DNA from: Deferribacteraceae bacterium UBA6799
GTDB lineage: Bacteria; Chrysiogenota; Deferribacteres; Deferribacterales; Geovibrionaceae
Assembly (NCBI GenBank): GCA_002452335.1
Contig: DKFJ01000004.1
Coordinates: 103,308-167,307, forward strand
DNA: 64,000 nucleotides
Direction of reading: 5' to 3'
Below the pieces are notes generated by a model, which worked only from the letters and a program-made list of their open reading frames with translations, had not been told where the DNA came from and made no database searches. Below, one piece after another: positions 8,959 through 16,932 of this stretch. Position numbers and translations under genes: made by a program. The first letter of the stretch is position 1. The number at the start of each line of letters is the position of its first letter.

Positions 8959-10046
8959 TTTTCCCCCTTGGGGTATGAGCCGAGCACTTTTAAAAATGCC
9001 GTATGTTCGCTCAGACCATCTATTGCGGTTTTTATTTTGTTATCCGCTATGTGGCCTTCCACGTCAACAAAAAAGACGTATTCCCACGCCTTTTGTCTGG
9101 AGGGTCTGGATTCTATTTTTGTCATATTTATGTTCTCTTTGGCAAGAACAGAGAGCGCCTCGTAAAGAGACCCCGCCCTGTGCGCCACAGAAAAAACTAT
9201 GGACGTTTTGTCGTTGCCCGTGGGTAGCGGTTCATAATTGCCTATCAGCAGGAAACGTGTGAAGTTGTTCGGGTTGTCCTCTATGCTCTTTTCCACCACA
9301 CGCAGACCGTATTTCAGCTGTGCCGCCTCGCCGGATATAGCGGCAATCGTCTCGTCCTTTGCCGCCAGTTCCGCCGCCTTGGCTGTGGAATCTATCTCGT
9401 GCACGGGGATATCGGGACAGTTCTGCGCCAGCCATTTTCGGCACTGACCCAGCGCCTGATAGTGGCTGTATATCTCTTTGATACCGTCCATCTTTCCTGT
9501 CTTACTCATCAGGTTGTGGCTGATCTCCAGATATATTTCACCGCATATCTTCAGGTTGCTGGTGGTGAAGGTGTCCAGAGTGTGGTTGACCACGCCTTCC
9601 AGCGAGTTTTCCACCGGAACAACACCAAAGGCGAGCCTGCCTCTCTCCACGCTGTCAAAAACCTCGGGAATGTTCCTGACCGGAACAAGTGTCGCCGAAA
9701 GACCGAACTGTTTAATAGCCGCCATGTTTGTAAAAGTGCCCTCAGGACCGAAGTATCCTACCTTCTGTACTTCCTCCAGAGACAGTGAGGCGGATATTAT
9801 CTCGCGGTAGACCGAGCGCAGAGCATCGTTGGGAAAAGGACCCGAGTTCATCCCGGTGAGTCTCTCGAAAATCTTCTTCTCACGGGATGGAACATACAGA
9901 GGCTCTCCGGCGGCTTTCTTTATCTCGCCTATGGACATAGCCTCTTTCGCCCTTTTGTTCAGCAGCTCCAGTATCTTCTGGTCGATATCATCAATGTTAT
10001 GTCTGTGTTTGTCTAATTCTTCCATAGGTAGAAAAATAGCAGACAA
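8955..10046 (-). CDS. pheA: Bifunctional chorismate mutase / prephenate dehydratase
   Basis: PheA converts chorismate to prephenate and then to phenylpyruvate. The 363-residue frame has an AroQ chorismate mutase helix bundle (about 10-90), a prephenate dehydratase domain opening with GYFGPEGTFTN and ending near NNFTRFLLIG, and a C-terminal ACT domain (about 285-355) with ESRPSR, the usual phenylalanine feedback site. It heads the ten-gene minus-strand block. The start is uncertain: 10046 is a TTG, and the ATG at 10025 (MEELDKHRHN) is a good alternative. Neither has a well-spaced Shine-Dalgarno sequence. The upstream gap holds a hairpin and a short Tyr/Phe-bearing frame. Confidence 0.95.
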   Translation of the reverse strand: MSAIFLPMEELDKHRHNIDDIDQKILELLNKRAKEAMSIGEIKKAAGEPLYVPSREKKIFERLTGMNSGPFPNDALRSVYREIISASLSLEEVQKVGYFGPEGTFTNMAAIKQFGLSATLVPVRNIPEVFDSVERGRLAFGVVPVENSLEGVVNHTLDTFTTSNLKICGEIYLEISHNLMSKTGKMDGIKEIYSHYQALGQCRKWLAQNCPDIPVHEIDSTAKAAELAAKDETIAAISGEAAQLKYGLRVVEKSIEDNPNNFTRFLLIGNYEPLPTGNDKTSIVFSVAHRAGSLYEALSVLAKENINMTKIESRPSRQKAWEYVFFVDVEGHIADNKIKTAIDGLSEHTAFLKVLGSYPKGEK

Positions 10047-10066
10047 CCACCCTTATAGCAAGCGTT

Positions 10067-10126
10067 TCAACAAAAAAAATTTAAATACAATATTAAATAG
10101 ACATTACCGCCGGCATTAGTTTTCAT
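10067..10126 (-). promoter_or_regulatory. Possible leader peptide frame upstream of pheA
   Basis: A 19-codon frame on the pheA strand reads MKTNAGGNVYLILYLNFFC and stops 21 bases before the TTG start of pheA. Two Tyr and two adjacent Phe codons lie in its second half. Its ATG sits in the loop of the hairpin at 10110-10144. Leader peptides rich in the end-product amino acid control pheA in enterobacteria. Here the Shine-Dalgarno is weak (GAGA, 8 bases off), the stretch is AT-rich so TTT and TAT codons are expected by chance, and no terminator hairpin follows. It is a candidate only. Confidence 0.3.
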
Positions 10127-10144
10127 CTAAACTATCTCTGCCGG
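10110..10144 (-). repeat. Two-part hairpin upstream of pheA
   Basis: The outer arms CCGGCA (10110-10115) and TGCCGG (10139-10144) and the inner arms TAGTTT (10117-10122) and AAACTA (10129-10134) enclose a six-base loop. The loop carries, on the minus strand, the ATG of the candidate leader frame. If transcribed it would be a stable structure in the pheA 5' leader. It lies in the 211-base divergent gap between pheA and the gene at 10258. Confidence 0.55.
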
Positions 10145-10190
10145 TGATAAAAACTTATCAGTTCAGAAAAAATACCCATAGTGTGGGTAT
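10145..10190. promoter_or_regulatory. Two inverted repeats in the divergent pheA / 10258 gap
   Basis: TGATAA-AAAC-TTATCA (10145-10160) and ATACCCA-TAGTG-TGGGTAT (10172-10190, perfect 7-base arms with a 5-base spacer) lie side by side between two divergently transcribed genes. The second has the size and symmetry of a repressor operator. No convincing pair of -35/-10 boxes could be assigned to either gene, so which promoter they act on is unknown. Confidence 0.45.
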
Positions 10191-10257
10191 ATCAATTGCA
10201 CCAGAAACACATTATCATTATGTGGGAAACTATATTTAATTCTATTCGGAGGAATTT

Positions 10258-13200
10258 ATGTTCAGAATCATCAGGACATTCGCCCTGCTGATAATGTTCA
10301 TCGCAGGAACATTCTCGGCACAGGCGGCAAACACAACCTACAGCTCGCTGGGCGCTCTGACGGGCGCAGGCATTGCCTTTCAGGTCGGCGATGCTCTCAG
10401 CAGCTCGCTTAACTGGGCAGCTCTTAAAGGCGACCCGCTGATAGTAGCCCTGGCAGATGACGGCACACCGTCCGTATCGCTCTACATGACCTCACTCAGC
10501 GATGGTCCGGGATATTATTACCAGTATTACGATGAAGCCAGCTTTGCAAACGTGCTCCACATCGGCGGAACCTCATACTGCTCAGACTATCTCAACGGCA
10601 GCTGTGACGGCGACATCACTCCCGTTTCCGTGGAGATCGTCAACAACACTACACTTAAATCCGTGGCTACAGCCTTCGGCGGAGATATACAGATCACCTC
10701 CTACATTACATATGTAGACGGCAACAGGTATCTTGAAAAAAAATGGGAGATCAAAAACGTCTCCTCATCCGCAAAATCCTCCCTTAAATTCTTTCACGGA
10801 GGAGATACCTATTACGGATACGATGACGACTCCAACTCATTCTACAGCAGCAGCGCTAAAATGGTTTATCTGACAAATTCAAACGTGACAGATACAGCAT
10901 ATATGAGCTTCATGGCGCATCCCGCCACTCCGGCATCTCATTATTTCGGGGGCGGTTACAGCTCCAATAACGACCAGATGGAGACAGGACTTCTCGAAGA
11001 CTCAACCAACCCCAACTATGTGGACGCAGGTTATTCGCTCCAGTGGAACAAATCTTCTCTGGCGGCAGGAGCCACCTGGACCATCATAGCATATGAAACA
11101 TTCAGCCCCGGCGGTATCGCCCAGATATTCGCTCCGGCGAGCGAATCAGGCGTTCCCGGACAGGTCATCCATACAACAGCCAGAATACAGAACCTTGGCT
11201 CTTCCTCTGCCACATTTAATGTGACATCAGCAAGCGCTAACACATGGACCAACTCTCTGGGCTCATCCAGCGTGACACTGGCCGCTATGGAATACGCCGA
11301 CGTACCCGTTTCCGTTACAATCCCCTCGGGAGCGGCTAACGGAACATCCGATACCATCACACTGACAGTCACAGACGCAGGCAACCCCAGCGCCACAAAC
11401 GATGCCACCTTCACAGTGACAGCGGTCAGCAACCCTGTCAGCTTCTCCAGCCAGACGCTGACATATAATCTGACAGCCGGACAGACAGAGACAAAAACAA
11501 TTACGCTGACAAACATCAGCGGCTCTAGTGTCACATTCGGCACAGTGGCGGAAAACAACATTCTCGCCAATCCTTTTACCATCGTATCAGACACTTGCTC
11601 AGAGCAGACCATAGCCGCTAGCGGCACTTGCCAGATTCAGGTTAAGGCAGCTCCTCAGCATACATCAATCTACTCAGATTCTTTTAACGTGCCTGTGGTT
11701 TCGCCCACCGCGCTGAACTACACGGTAAATACAAAGATAGAAAACTCCTCCATCAGCGTTACTCTCGGTCAGTCCACACTGATCTTTCCCGCTGAATCCG
11801 AAAGCGTCTCCACTTCCAATGTCACATTCAAGTGGAGTGTGGTTTCCGGAGCGACTAAATATAGAATAAACGTAACAGGAAACGTAGACATACCCAACTG
11901 GGAGCTCACACTCTCTAACCTGACATCCGCAGATGCCGGAGCGAATTATGAATGGGTATGCCCGATAGCCTTTCCCGAAGGAACATACACATGGACCGTA
12001 ACTCCCCTGTCATCCACAGGAATAGGATCACCGTCCGATGAATTCAGCTTCTCCGTTTCCAGCCCCGGATCTGTTCTGGATGTTATCAACGGAGCCACAG
12101 GAACAGAGATCCCATCTGACGATCTCGACACCGAGAACGCCTCAGCGGTATCCACACAGATACTTAACTCTGTGAGCGCTCTGACAGATAACTATCCCGC
12201 GCACGTTCAGACCGGTCTGAACATTCAGAAAACCAACGGCGACGGAGATACGATCACCGTCAATACTGTGGCTCAGGTCAATGTGGGCAATGTTATCAAC
12301 AACGCTACCGTTTCCGAGGTAAAAATCGATAACGGCGACACTTATCTGATATTCAAAGATATGGACAACTTCCCCGATGCAGAGGACGACAGCGGCAACC
12401 CAGTTGACTCCTCAGACATAGGTCTGCTTGTTCAGGCTCAGGAGATCACAGACAACACTGCTAACTTTGACGTTACTATGTTCATATCCAACGGCGTGGG
12501 AGCAGGAAACGTGATTCACACTCTTTCATCTCCCCTGACTGTATGGCTCAGCGCAAACGAGCTGACATACGAAGACGGCGAAGTCAGCATATATCTCAGC
12601 GGAAACAGACTGGACGAGGTAGCATACGGCGGCACAAGCTCAAACCCTGACGGCTACTGGTACTTCGACCCTGCGGAGAATGTCTATGTTGTGACAATAA
12701 ACCACTTCTCCGAACTGACACTCGCTAAAGACGGCGGATCAGGCAGTTCAGGCGGCGGCTCAACAGACACAGGCATTTTCGGAGCCCATGGCGGCGGCGG
12801 ATGTTCAGCGGCAGACGGCAGCACCGATATGCTTCTGATACTTATGCTGGCAGGACTGTTCGCGGCTCTTTTCAGAAAAAAGATATCCGCTAAAAAACTT
12901 GCAGTTGCGGCTCTGATAACTCTCACAGCGGCAACAGCCGGCGCTCAGGAAGGAATCTCAGTTTCTGCCGGAGCAGGATATTTCATACCTAACGCTAAAG
13001 ACATGGACGGCGGATACAATGTGTTTGTAAAAGCCTCTAAATCAATAACAGGCGGACTCTCCGCTATCGGAGCTCTGCAATATAACGCCATAGAAGGCGA
13101 AAACGAAATAACAGCCAACACCAAAGGAGCGGAGCTCGGACTTGAATACGAGATATTCAAAAACCTCTCTGTTTCTGCCGGCGGCGGTATGTATTATAAC

Positions 13201-13413
13201 TATGTGGATCTGGAAGACGGCTCAGACAGCGCCTCCACACTGGGCTATTTCGCTGAGATAGGCTACACAGTGCCTTTCTCCGCTGTATGCGCCATGACAG
13301 CTTCCGCCAGATACCTTTACAACAAACAGGAAGTAACTCATATAGACGGTTCTGACGACAGAGTCGATCTGGGGGGTAAAGTTATCTCCCTTTCAGCTGT
13401 CTATAGATTCTGA
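10258..13413 (+). CDS. Exported Ig-like surface protein with internal CTERM-like signal fused to a C-terminal outer-membrane beta-barrel
   Basis: The 1051-residue protein starts after GGAGG spaced seven bases from ATG. It has a signal peptide ending A-Q-A (about residue 24), an unrecognised domain (about 25-285), then Ig-like beta domains. These include a NEW3-like segment (290-390), a choice-of-anchor-D-like segment (400-490) and an FN3-like segment (505-600). A further beta-rich part (610-820) ends in a Gly/Ser linker. Residues 842-876 look like a protein-sorting tail: GGGGCS, a hydrophobic stretch and F-R-K-K. The chain continues with a second signal-peptide-like segment (879-896, ending A-G-A) and a beta-barrel of about 155 residues that finishes Y-R-F, as outer-membrane proteins do. 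No ribosome site precedes the barrel part. Function is unknown. A terminator follows. Confidence 0.9.
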   Translation: MFRIIRTFALLIMFIAGTFSAQAANTTYSSLGALTGAGIAFQVGDALSSSLNWAALKGDPLIVALADDGTPSVSLYMTSLSDGPGYYYQYYDEASFANVLHIGGTSYCSDYLNGSCDGDITPVSVEIVNNTTLKSVATAFGGDIQITSYITYVDGNRYLEKKWEIKNVSSSAKSSLKFFHGGDTYYGYDDDSNSFYSSSAKMVYLTNSNVTDTAYMSFMAHPATPASHYFGGGYSSNNDQMETGLLEDSTNPNYVDAGYSLQWNKSSLAAGATWTIIAYETFSPGGIAQIFAPASESGVPGQVIHTTARIQNLGSSSATFNVTSASANTWTNSLGSSSVTLAAMEYADVPVSVTIPSGAANGTSDTITLTVTDAGNPSATNDATFTVTAVSNPVSFSSQTLTYNLTAGQTETKTITLTNISGSSVTFGTVAENNILANPFTIVSDTCSEQTIAASGTCQIQVKAAPQHTSIYSDSFNVPVVSPTALNYTVNTKIENSSISVTLGQSTLIFPAESESVSTSNVTFKWSVVSGATKYRINVTGNVDIPNWELTLSNLTSADAGANYEWVCPIAFPEGTYTWTVTPLSSTGIGSPSDEFSFSVSSPGSVLDVINGATGTEIPSDDLDTENASAVSTQILNSVSALTDNYPAHVQTGLNIQKTNGDGDTITVNTVAQVNVGNVINNATVSEVKIDNGDTYLIFKDMDNFPDAEDDSGNPVDSSDIGLLVQAQEITDNTANFDVTMFISNGVGAGNVIHTLSSPLTVWLSANELTYEDGEVSIYLSGNRLDEVAYGGTSSNPDGYWYFDPAENVYVVTINHFSELTLAKDGGSGSSGGGSTDTGIFGAHGGGGCSAADGSTDMLLILMLAGLFAALFRKKISAKKLAVAALITLTAATAGAQEGISVSAGAGYFIPNAKDMDGGYNVFVKASKSITGGLSAIGALQYNAIEGENEITANTKGAELGLEYEIFKNLSVSAGGGMYYNYVDLEDGSDSASTLGYFAEIGYTVPFSAVCAMTASARYLYNKQEVTHIDGSDDRVDLGGKVISLSAVYRF

Positions 13414-13439
13414 TCCTGTTTAAAACATAATTCCCTCTT

Positions 13440-13471
13440 AGCCCCGTCTCTAACAAGGCGGGGCTTTTTTT
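13440..13471 (+). terminator. Intrinsic terminator after the fused surface protein gene
   Basis: The arms AGCCCCG and CGGGGCT enclose a 12-base loop and are followed by seven T. It lies 27 bases after the stop codon at 13413. Confidence 0.9.
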
Positions 13472-13488
13472 ACGCCTCCATGTACCTA

Positions 13489-13517
13489 TTGATAAAAAAC
13501 TCCGTCACCTGTATATT
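13489..13517 (+). promoter_or_regulatory. Sigma-70-like promoter for the GT9 pair
   Basis: TTGATA, 17 bases, then TATATT, ending 26 bases before the ATG at 13544. Both boxes are close to consensus and spacing is ideal. Confidence 0.65.
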
Positions 13518-13543
13518 TCATAAAAAACACAGACAGGAAGAAC

Positions 13544-14578
13544 ATGAGAATACTGATATTTAATCCCTCATTCCTCGGAGACAGCGTGCTCACCACTCCG
13601 CTCATTCAGGCGGTGAGAAAAAAACATCCGGACGCCTATATAGCTTTCTGCGTGCGTCCTGAATATGTTCCTCTGTTTCAGGGGCTTACTTTCCTGAACG
13701 AGGTTATCGCTTTCGACAAACGGGGCAAAGACTCCGGCATAGGCGGAATGTTCCGCTTCGCTGAAGTTCTGAGAGAAAAGAATTTCGACATGGTCATAGC
13801 TCCGCATAAATCTGTCAGAACCAATCTCACGCTCTTTCTGGCTAAGATACCTGTCAGGATCGGCTTCGTGGAGGGGGCTTTGTCCACACTGCTCACCGCC
13901 ACCCGCGCCCGTGACATGGATCTGCACGAGGTGCAGAGAAACATGCTTCTGTATGAGGCGGCTTTTCAGGAGCTTCCGGAAAAATTTCCTCTGGCGGTAC
14001 ATATCGATCAGCAGGCAAAAGACCGCTTCGCCTCTCTGGGTGAGAAACTGGTCGGCATAGCGCCGGGAAGCGTGTGGGCTACCAAAATGTGGCCTGCGGA
14101 AAGATTCGCCGAAGTGGCGGACCATCTGAAAGAGCAGGGGTACACTCCCGTGATAATCGGCTCAGCCGAAGATGTCCCCGCCGCCGAAAGACTGGTTCAC
14201 GCCGCCAGACACGAACATATCAATCTCTGCGGAAAAACATCGCTGAAAGAGCTTCCGGCTCTGATAGCCAATTTTACCCTGCTGGTAACCAACGACTCCG
14301 GACCTATGCACATTGCCGTTGCGGCGGGTGTCAGATGTGTTGCCATATTCGGACCCACTGTAAAAAATCTGGGATTCACCCCCTATGACGAAGAGAGCCG
14401 TGTGGCTGAGGTAGAGGGGCTGTCATGCCGTCCCTGCGGTCTGCACGGACACAGAAAATGCCCTAAAAAACATTTTAAATGTATGCTGGAGATTTCCGCT
14501 GAAGACGTTATCAAACTGCTGGACAAAGAGGAGAAACGTATCGCTCCCGGCAGATATGAAACAGTGAAGGCCGACTAA
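13544..14578 (+). CDS. waaF: ADP-heptose:LPS heptosyltransferase, WaaF-like (GT9)
   Basis: Family-9 glycosyltransferases add heptose to the inner core of lipopolysaccharide on the cytoplasmic face of the inner membrane. The 344-residue protein opens with the typical GT9 nucleotide-sugar fold (LIFNPSFLGDSVLTTPLI). It has APGSVWATKMWP and the signature TNDSGPMHIAVAAG in the C-terminal half. WaaF-type length supports heptosyltransferase II, though the acceptor is inferred. The tail carries four cysteines in a C-x2-C-x6-C-x6-C arrangement (CRPCGLHGHRKCPKKHFKC), found also in the next gene. Start: AGGAAG lies four bases upstream. It abuts the next gene with no gap. Confidence 0.85.
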   Translation: MRILIFNPSFLGDSVLTTPLIQAVRKKHPDAYIAFCVRPEYVPLFQGLTFLNEVIAFDKRGKDSGIGGMFRFAEVLREKNFDMVIAPHKSVRTNLTLFLAKIPVRIGFVEGALSTLLTATRARDMDLHEVQRNMLLYEAAFQELPEKFPLAVHIDQQAKDRFASLGEKLVGIAPGSVWATKMWPAERFAEVADHLKEQGYTPVIIGSAEDVPAAERLVHAARHEHINLCGKTSLKELPALIANFTLLVTNDSGPMHIAVAAGVRCVAIFGPTVKNLGFTPYDEESRVAEVEGLSCRPCGLHGHRKCPKKHFKCMLEISAEDVIKLLDKEEKRIAPGRYETVKAD

Positions 14579-15529
14579 ATGAAACTACTCTTCGTGCGTT
14601 TCAGCGCGCTGGGTGATATTGTCCTCACAACAGGCGTTATCAGAAAATTTAAAGAGCTTTTCCCAGACGCTCAGGCGGATGTTCTTACATACTGCCGTTT
14701 CCGTGAGGTTTTTGACGGACTGGATTTTATAAACAAGGTCTATTGCTATGATAAGTCCAACGGGCTTAAATCATACTTCGGGCTGATACAGAACGAGCTG
14801 GATGAATACGACCACATAATAGATCTGCACTCAAAACCCCTGTCCATGCTGCTCAGGTTCACTTCCCCCGCCCAGTACCACAGATACCTCAAGGATTCGT
14901 CCGCCAGACGAAAATATGTGAAAAGCAGAAAAGAAAACCCCAGACTGGGCATGCACGTCACACTGAAATATTTCGAGCCTCTGGCAAAGGCTTTCGGCGT
15001 GGATATGCCGGAGCCTGAAGAACTGCGCCCTGTCCTTTTCTCCGGAAAAACACCGGAAAAACGACACATACTGATTCACCCTTTCGCCAGCAAAGCGACC
15101 AAAACCTATCCGTATATAAAAGAGCTGGCGGAGCTGCTGAAGCAGAGAGGATACACACCCGTTTTCGCCGGAGACGGTCATGTTCCGGAAGTTGACGGAG
15201 CGATAGACAAAACAGGTAAAACATCCATCAGAGAGCTTTTCGACACTACCGCTTCCTGCGAAGCGGTGATAACCACAGACTCAGGACCAATGCATATCGC
15301 TGTGGCGCTGAACCGGCCTACTGTGGCGATATTCGGAAGCACAACCAGACATTTCGGATTTTTCCCTGAATTCAGCGGGGTAAAAGTTATTGAAAATAAC
15401 GACATCAAATGCCGCCCCTGCCATATTCACGGGCTGGACTCCTGCCCGGAAGGTCATTTCAAATGCATGAGGGATCTCCCACCGGAGATGATCATATCAG
15501 CGCTCGGCGAAATTGCCCCGTCTGACTGA
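14579..15529 (+). CDS. Glycosyltransferase family 9 protein, probable second heptosyltransferase
   Basis: A 316-residue GT9 protein starts at the base after the stop of the upstream heptosyltransferase (TAA then ATG). It begins KLLFVRFSALGDIVLTTGVI and carries the C-terminal signature TTDSGPMHIAVAL, like its neighbour. It has the same cysteine tail, CRPCHIHGLDSCPEGHFKC. It may be heptosyltransferase I (WaaC-like) or another core-sugar enzyme; sequence alone does not settle this. Its 3' end overlaps the convergent AraC-type gene by 33 bases. Confidence 0.85.
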   Translation: MKLLFVRFSALGDIVLTTGVIRKFKELFPDAQADVLTYCRFREVFDGLDFINKVYCYDKSNGLKSYFGLIQNELDEYDHIIDLHSKPLSMLLRFTSPAQYHRYLKDSSARRKYVKSRKENPRLGMHVTLKYFEPLAKAFGVDMPEPEELRPVLFSGKTPEKRHILIHPFASKATKTYPYIKELAELLKQRGYTPVFAGDGHVPEVDGAIDKTGKTSIRELFDTTASCEAVITTDSGPMHIAVALNRPTVAIFGSTTRHFGFFPEFSGVKVIENNDIKCRPCHIHGLDSCPEGHFKCMRDLPPEMIISALGEIAPSD

Positions 15530-16327
15530 CGAGGGAGAAAAACCGAATCTTTCTTTAAACCTGACTGCGAATCTGGACGGCGACTCATAACCGCATTCCG
15601 CCGATATTCTTGTTATGCTGAAATCAGTGGACTGAATCATATTAAGAGCATATGACATACGCACGTCCGTCACAACGTCCGCTATGGTGGTATTATATTC
15701 CTTAAGCCGGCGCCTGAGAGTTGATTCGCTCATCCCCGCCAATCTGGCCAGTCCGGCGCAGTCCCATATGCGGGACGGATCGACCGACACTATCTGTCTG
15801 AGACTCCATGGAAGGCTGACATCCTCCGGCATACATCCGAAATATCCACCCATATCCAGCCAGATAAAGAGCTCCTCCATCCTGTGCCGCGCTATTTCGT
15901 CCGGTATGTCCGCCGGATCTTTCAGCAGACCGTAGATCTCATCAAAAGCCCGTTTCAGCCCGCCTGAAATATCTCTGATCTCAATAGTTTCCAAGCTCTT
16001 TCTGTTCTTTGCTTTTCCGGCGAAATCCTTTACCAGCCCCCGGTCAAAGCTGATCCACTCCGCAGAGTAATACCCATCGGTTCCGTTATAGTTTGTCACA
16101 TCAAACCAGGTGTCACGCCACACAGCCACAGCGTCGCCCTGATTCATAACCAGATGGCAGGAGGCATTGTCAAAATGCTTTATGCCATGCTTCACCACTA
16201 TCATACAGGGATTATCTATCACAACATGCCGCAGGGGCTGCTGGCAGTTCTGAAAAATCTCGCCTGCCGCACCCAGCCCCTGCCTGAACGCTATCTGTCT
16301 TTTTCCCTTCGTGCTGTTATCTTCCAT
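15497..16327 (-). CDS. AraC-family transcriptional regulator
   Basis: The 276-residue protein has a C-terminal AraC/XylS double helix-turn-helix (about 180-270). The first HTH reads C-A-G-L-A-R-L-A-G-M-S-E-S-T-L-R-R, and the second contains ISAECGYESPSRFAVRFKE and F-G-F-S-P-S. The N-terminal half is an effector or oligomerisation domain with no clear relative. The target is unknown. Its start lies inside the 3' end of the PEBP-family gene (11-base overlap), so the two are probably cotranscribed. It overlaps the convergent GT9 gene at its 3' end. Confidence 0.9.
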   Translation of the reverse strand: MEDNSTKGKRQIAFRQGLGAAGEIFQNCQQPLRHVVIDNPCMIVVKHGIKHFDNASCHLVMNQGDAVAVWRDTWFDVTNYNGTDGYYSAEWISFDRGLVKDFAGKAKNRKSLETIEIRDISGGLKRAFDEIYGLLKDPADIPDEIARHRMEELFIWLDMGGYFGCMPEDVSLPWSLRQIVSVDPSRIWDCAGLARLAGMSESTLRRRLKEYNTTIADVVTDVRMSYALNMIQSTDFSITRISAECGYESPSRFAVRFKERFGFSPSSVRRGNFAER

Positions 16328-16835
16328 ATCTCACTGTCACGGATGTTTTTTCTATCGTATTGGCGTTGATCATGAACCCTGTCATGGCTCCAGAAGCCTG
16401 CGGAGGAACACCCAGACTCTTCACCTTCAGAGCGTGCAGAGTTATGATATATCTGTGGTTCTGCCCGACAGGAGGACAAGGACCGCCGTATCCTGGCTGA
16501 CCGAAATCAGTGTTCATGTTCACCGCTCCTTCCGGAAGACTTCCGCTATCTATCTCTTTTACACCTGCCGGAATATCTGTCACTATCCAGTGCCACCAGC
16601 CGGAGCCTGTGGGAGCGTCCGGATCATACATGGTCAGCGCAAAGCTCTGTGTGCCTTTGGGAGGGTTCTCCCATTTCACTGACGGGGTCTTGTTTTCGCC
16701 TGAGCATCCGAAACCGTTAAAAACCTGAGCGTTTGAAAACACCTTGCCCACATCGGGAAGGTAAACCCTGAAACCGTCCGCGTATGCGCAGACAGCCGCT
16801 GTCATTATGATAACTGCCATAATTATCTTTTTCAT
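16317..16835 (-). CDS. Exported YbhB/YbcL-type PEBP family protein
   Basis: The 172-residue protein has a signal peptide (MKKIIMAVIIMTAAVCAYA) and a PEBP fold, the family of the Raf kinase inhibitor protein and E. coli YbhB/YbcL. Family marks are MYDPDAPTGSGWWHW and GPCPPVGQNHRY, which line the anion-binding pocket. Its biological role in bacteria is not established. The start at 16835 is chosen over an ATG at 16847 because GGAGG lies five bases before it and because it puts the signal peptide at the N-terminus. It overlaps the downstream AraC-type gene by 11 bases. Confidence 0.88.
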   Translation of the reverse strand: MKKIIMAVIIMTAAVCAYADGFRVYLPDVGKVFSNAQVFNGFGCSGENKTPSVKWENPPKGTQSFALTMYDPDAPTGSGWWHWIVTDIPAGVKEIDSGSLPEGAVNMNTDFGQPGYGGPCPPVGQNHRYIITLHALKVKSLGVPPQASGAMTGFMINANTIEKTSVTVRYGR

Positions 16836-16932
16836 ATCTGCCTCCATGAGGTTATGATATGCCGGCTCGTGAAAAAATACTGTGCCGTTTCCGTCACAAT
16901 GTGTGCCGATCCATTCAAAAGTATAGCATTAA

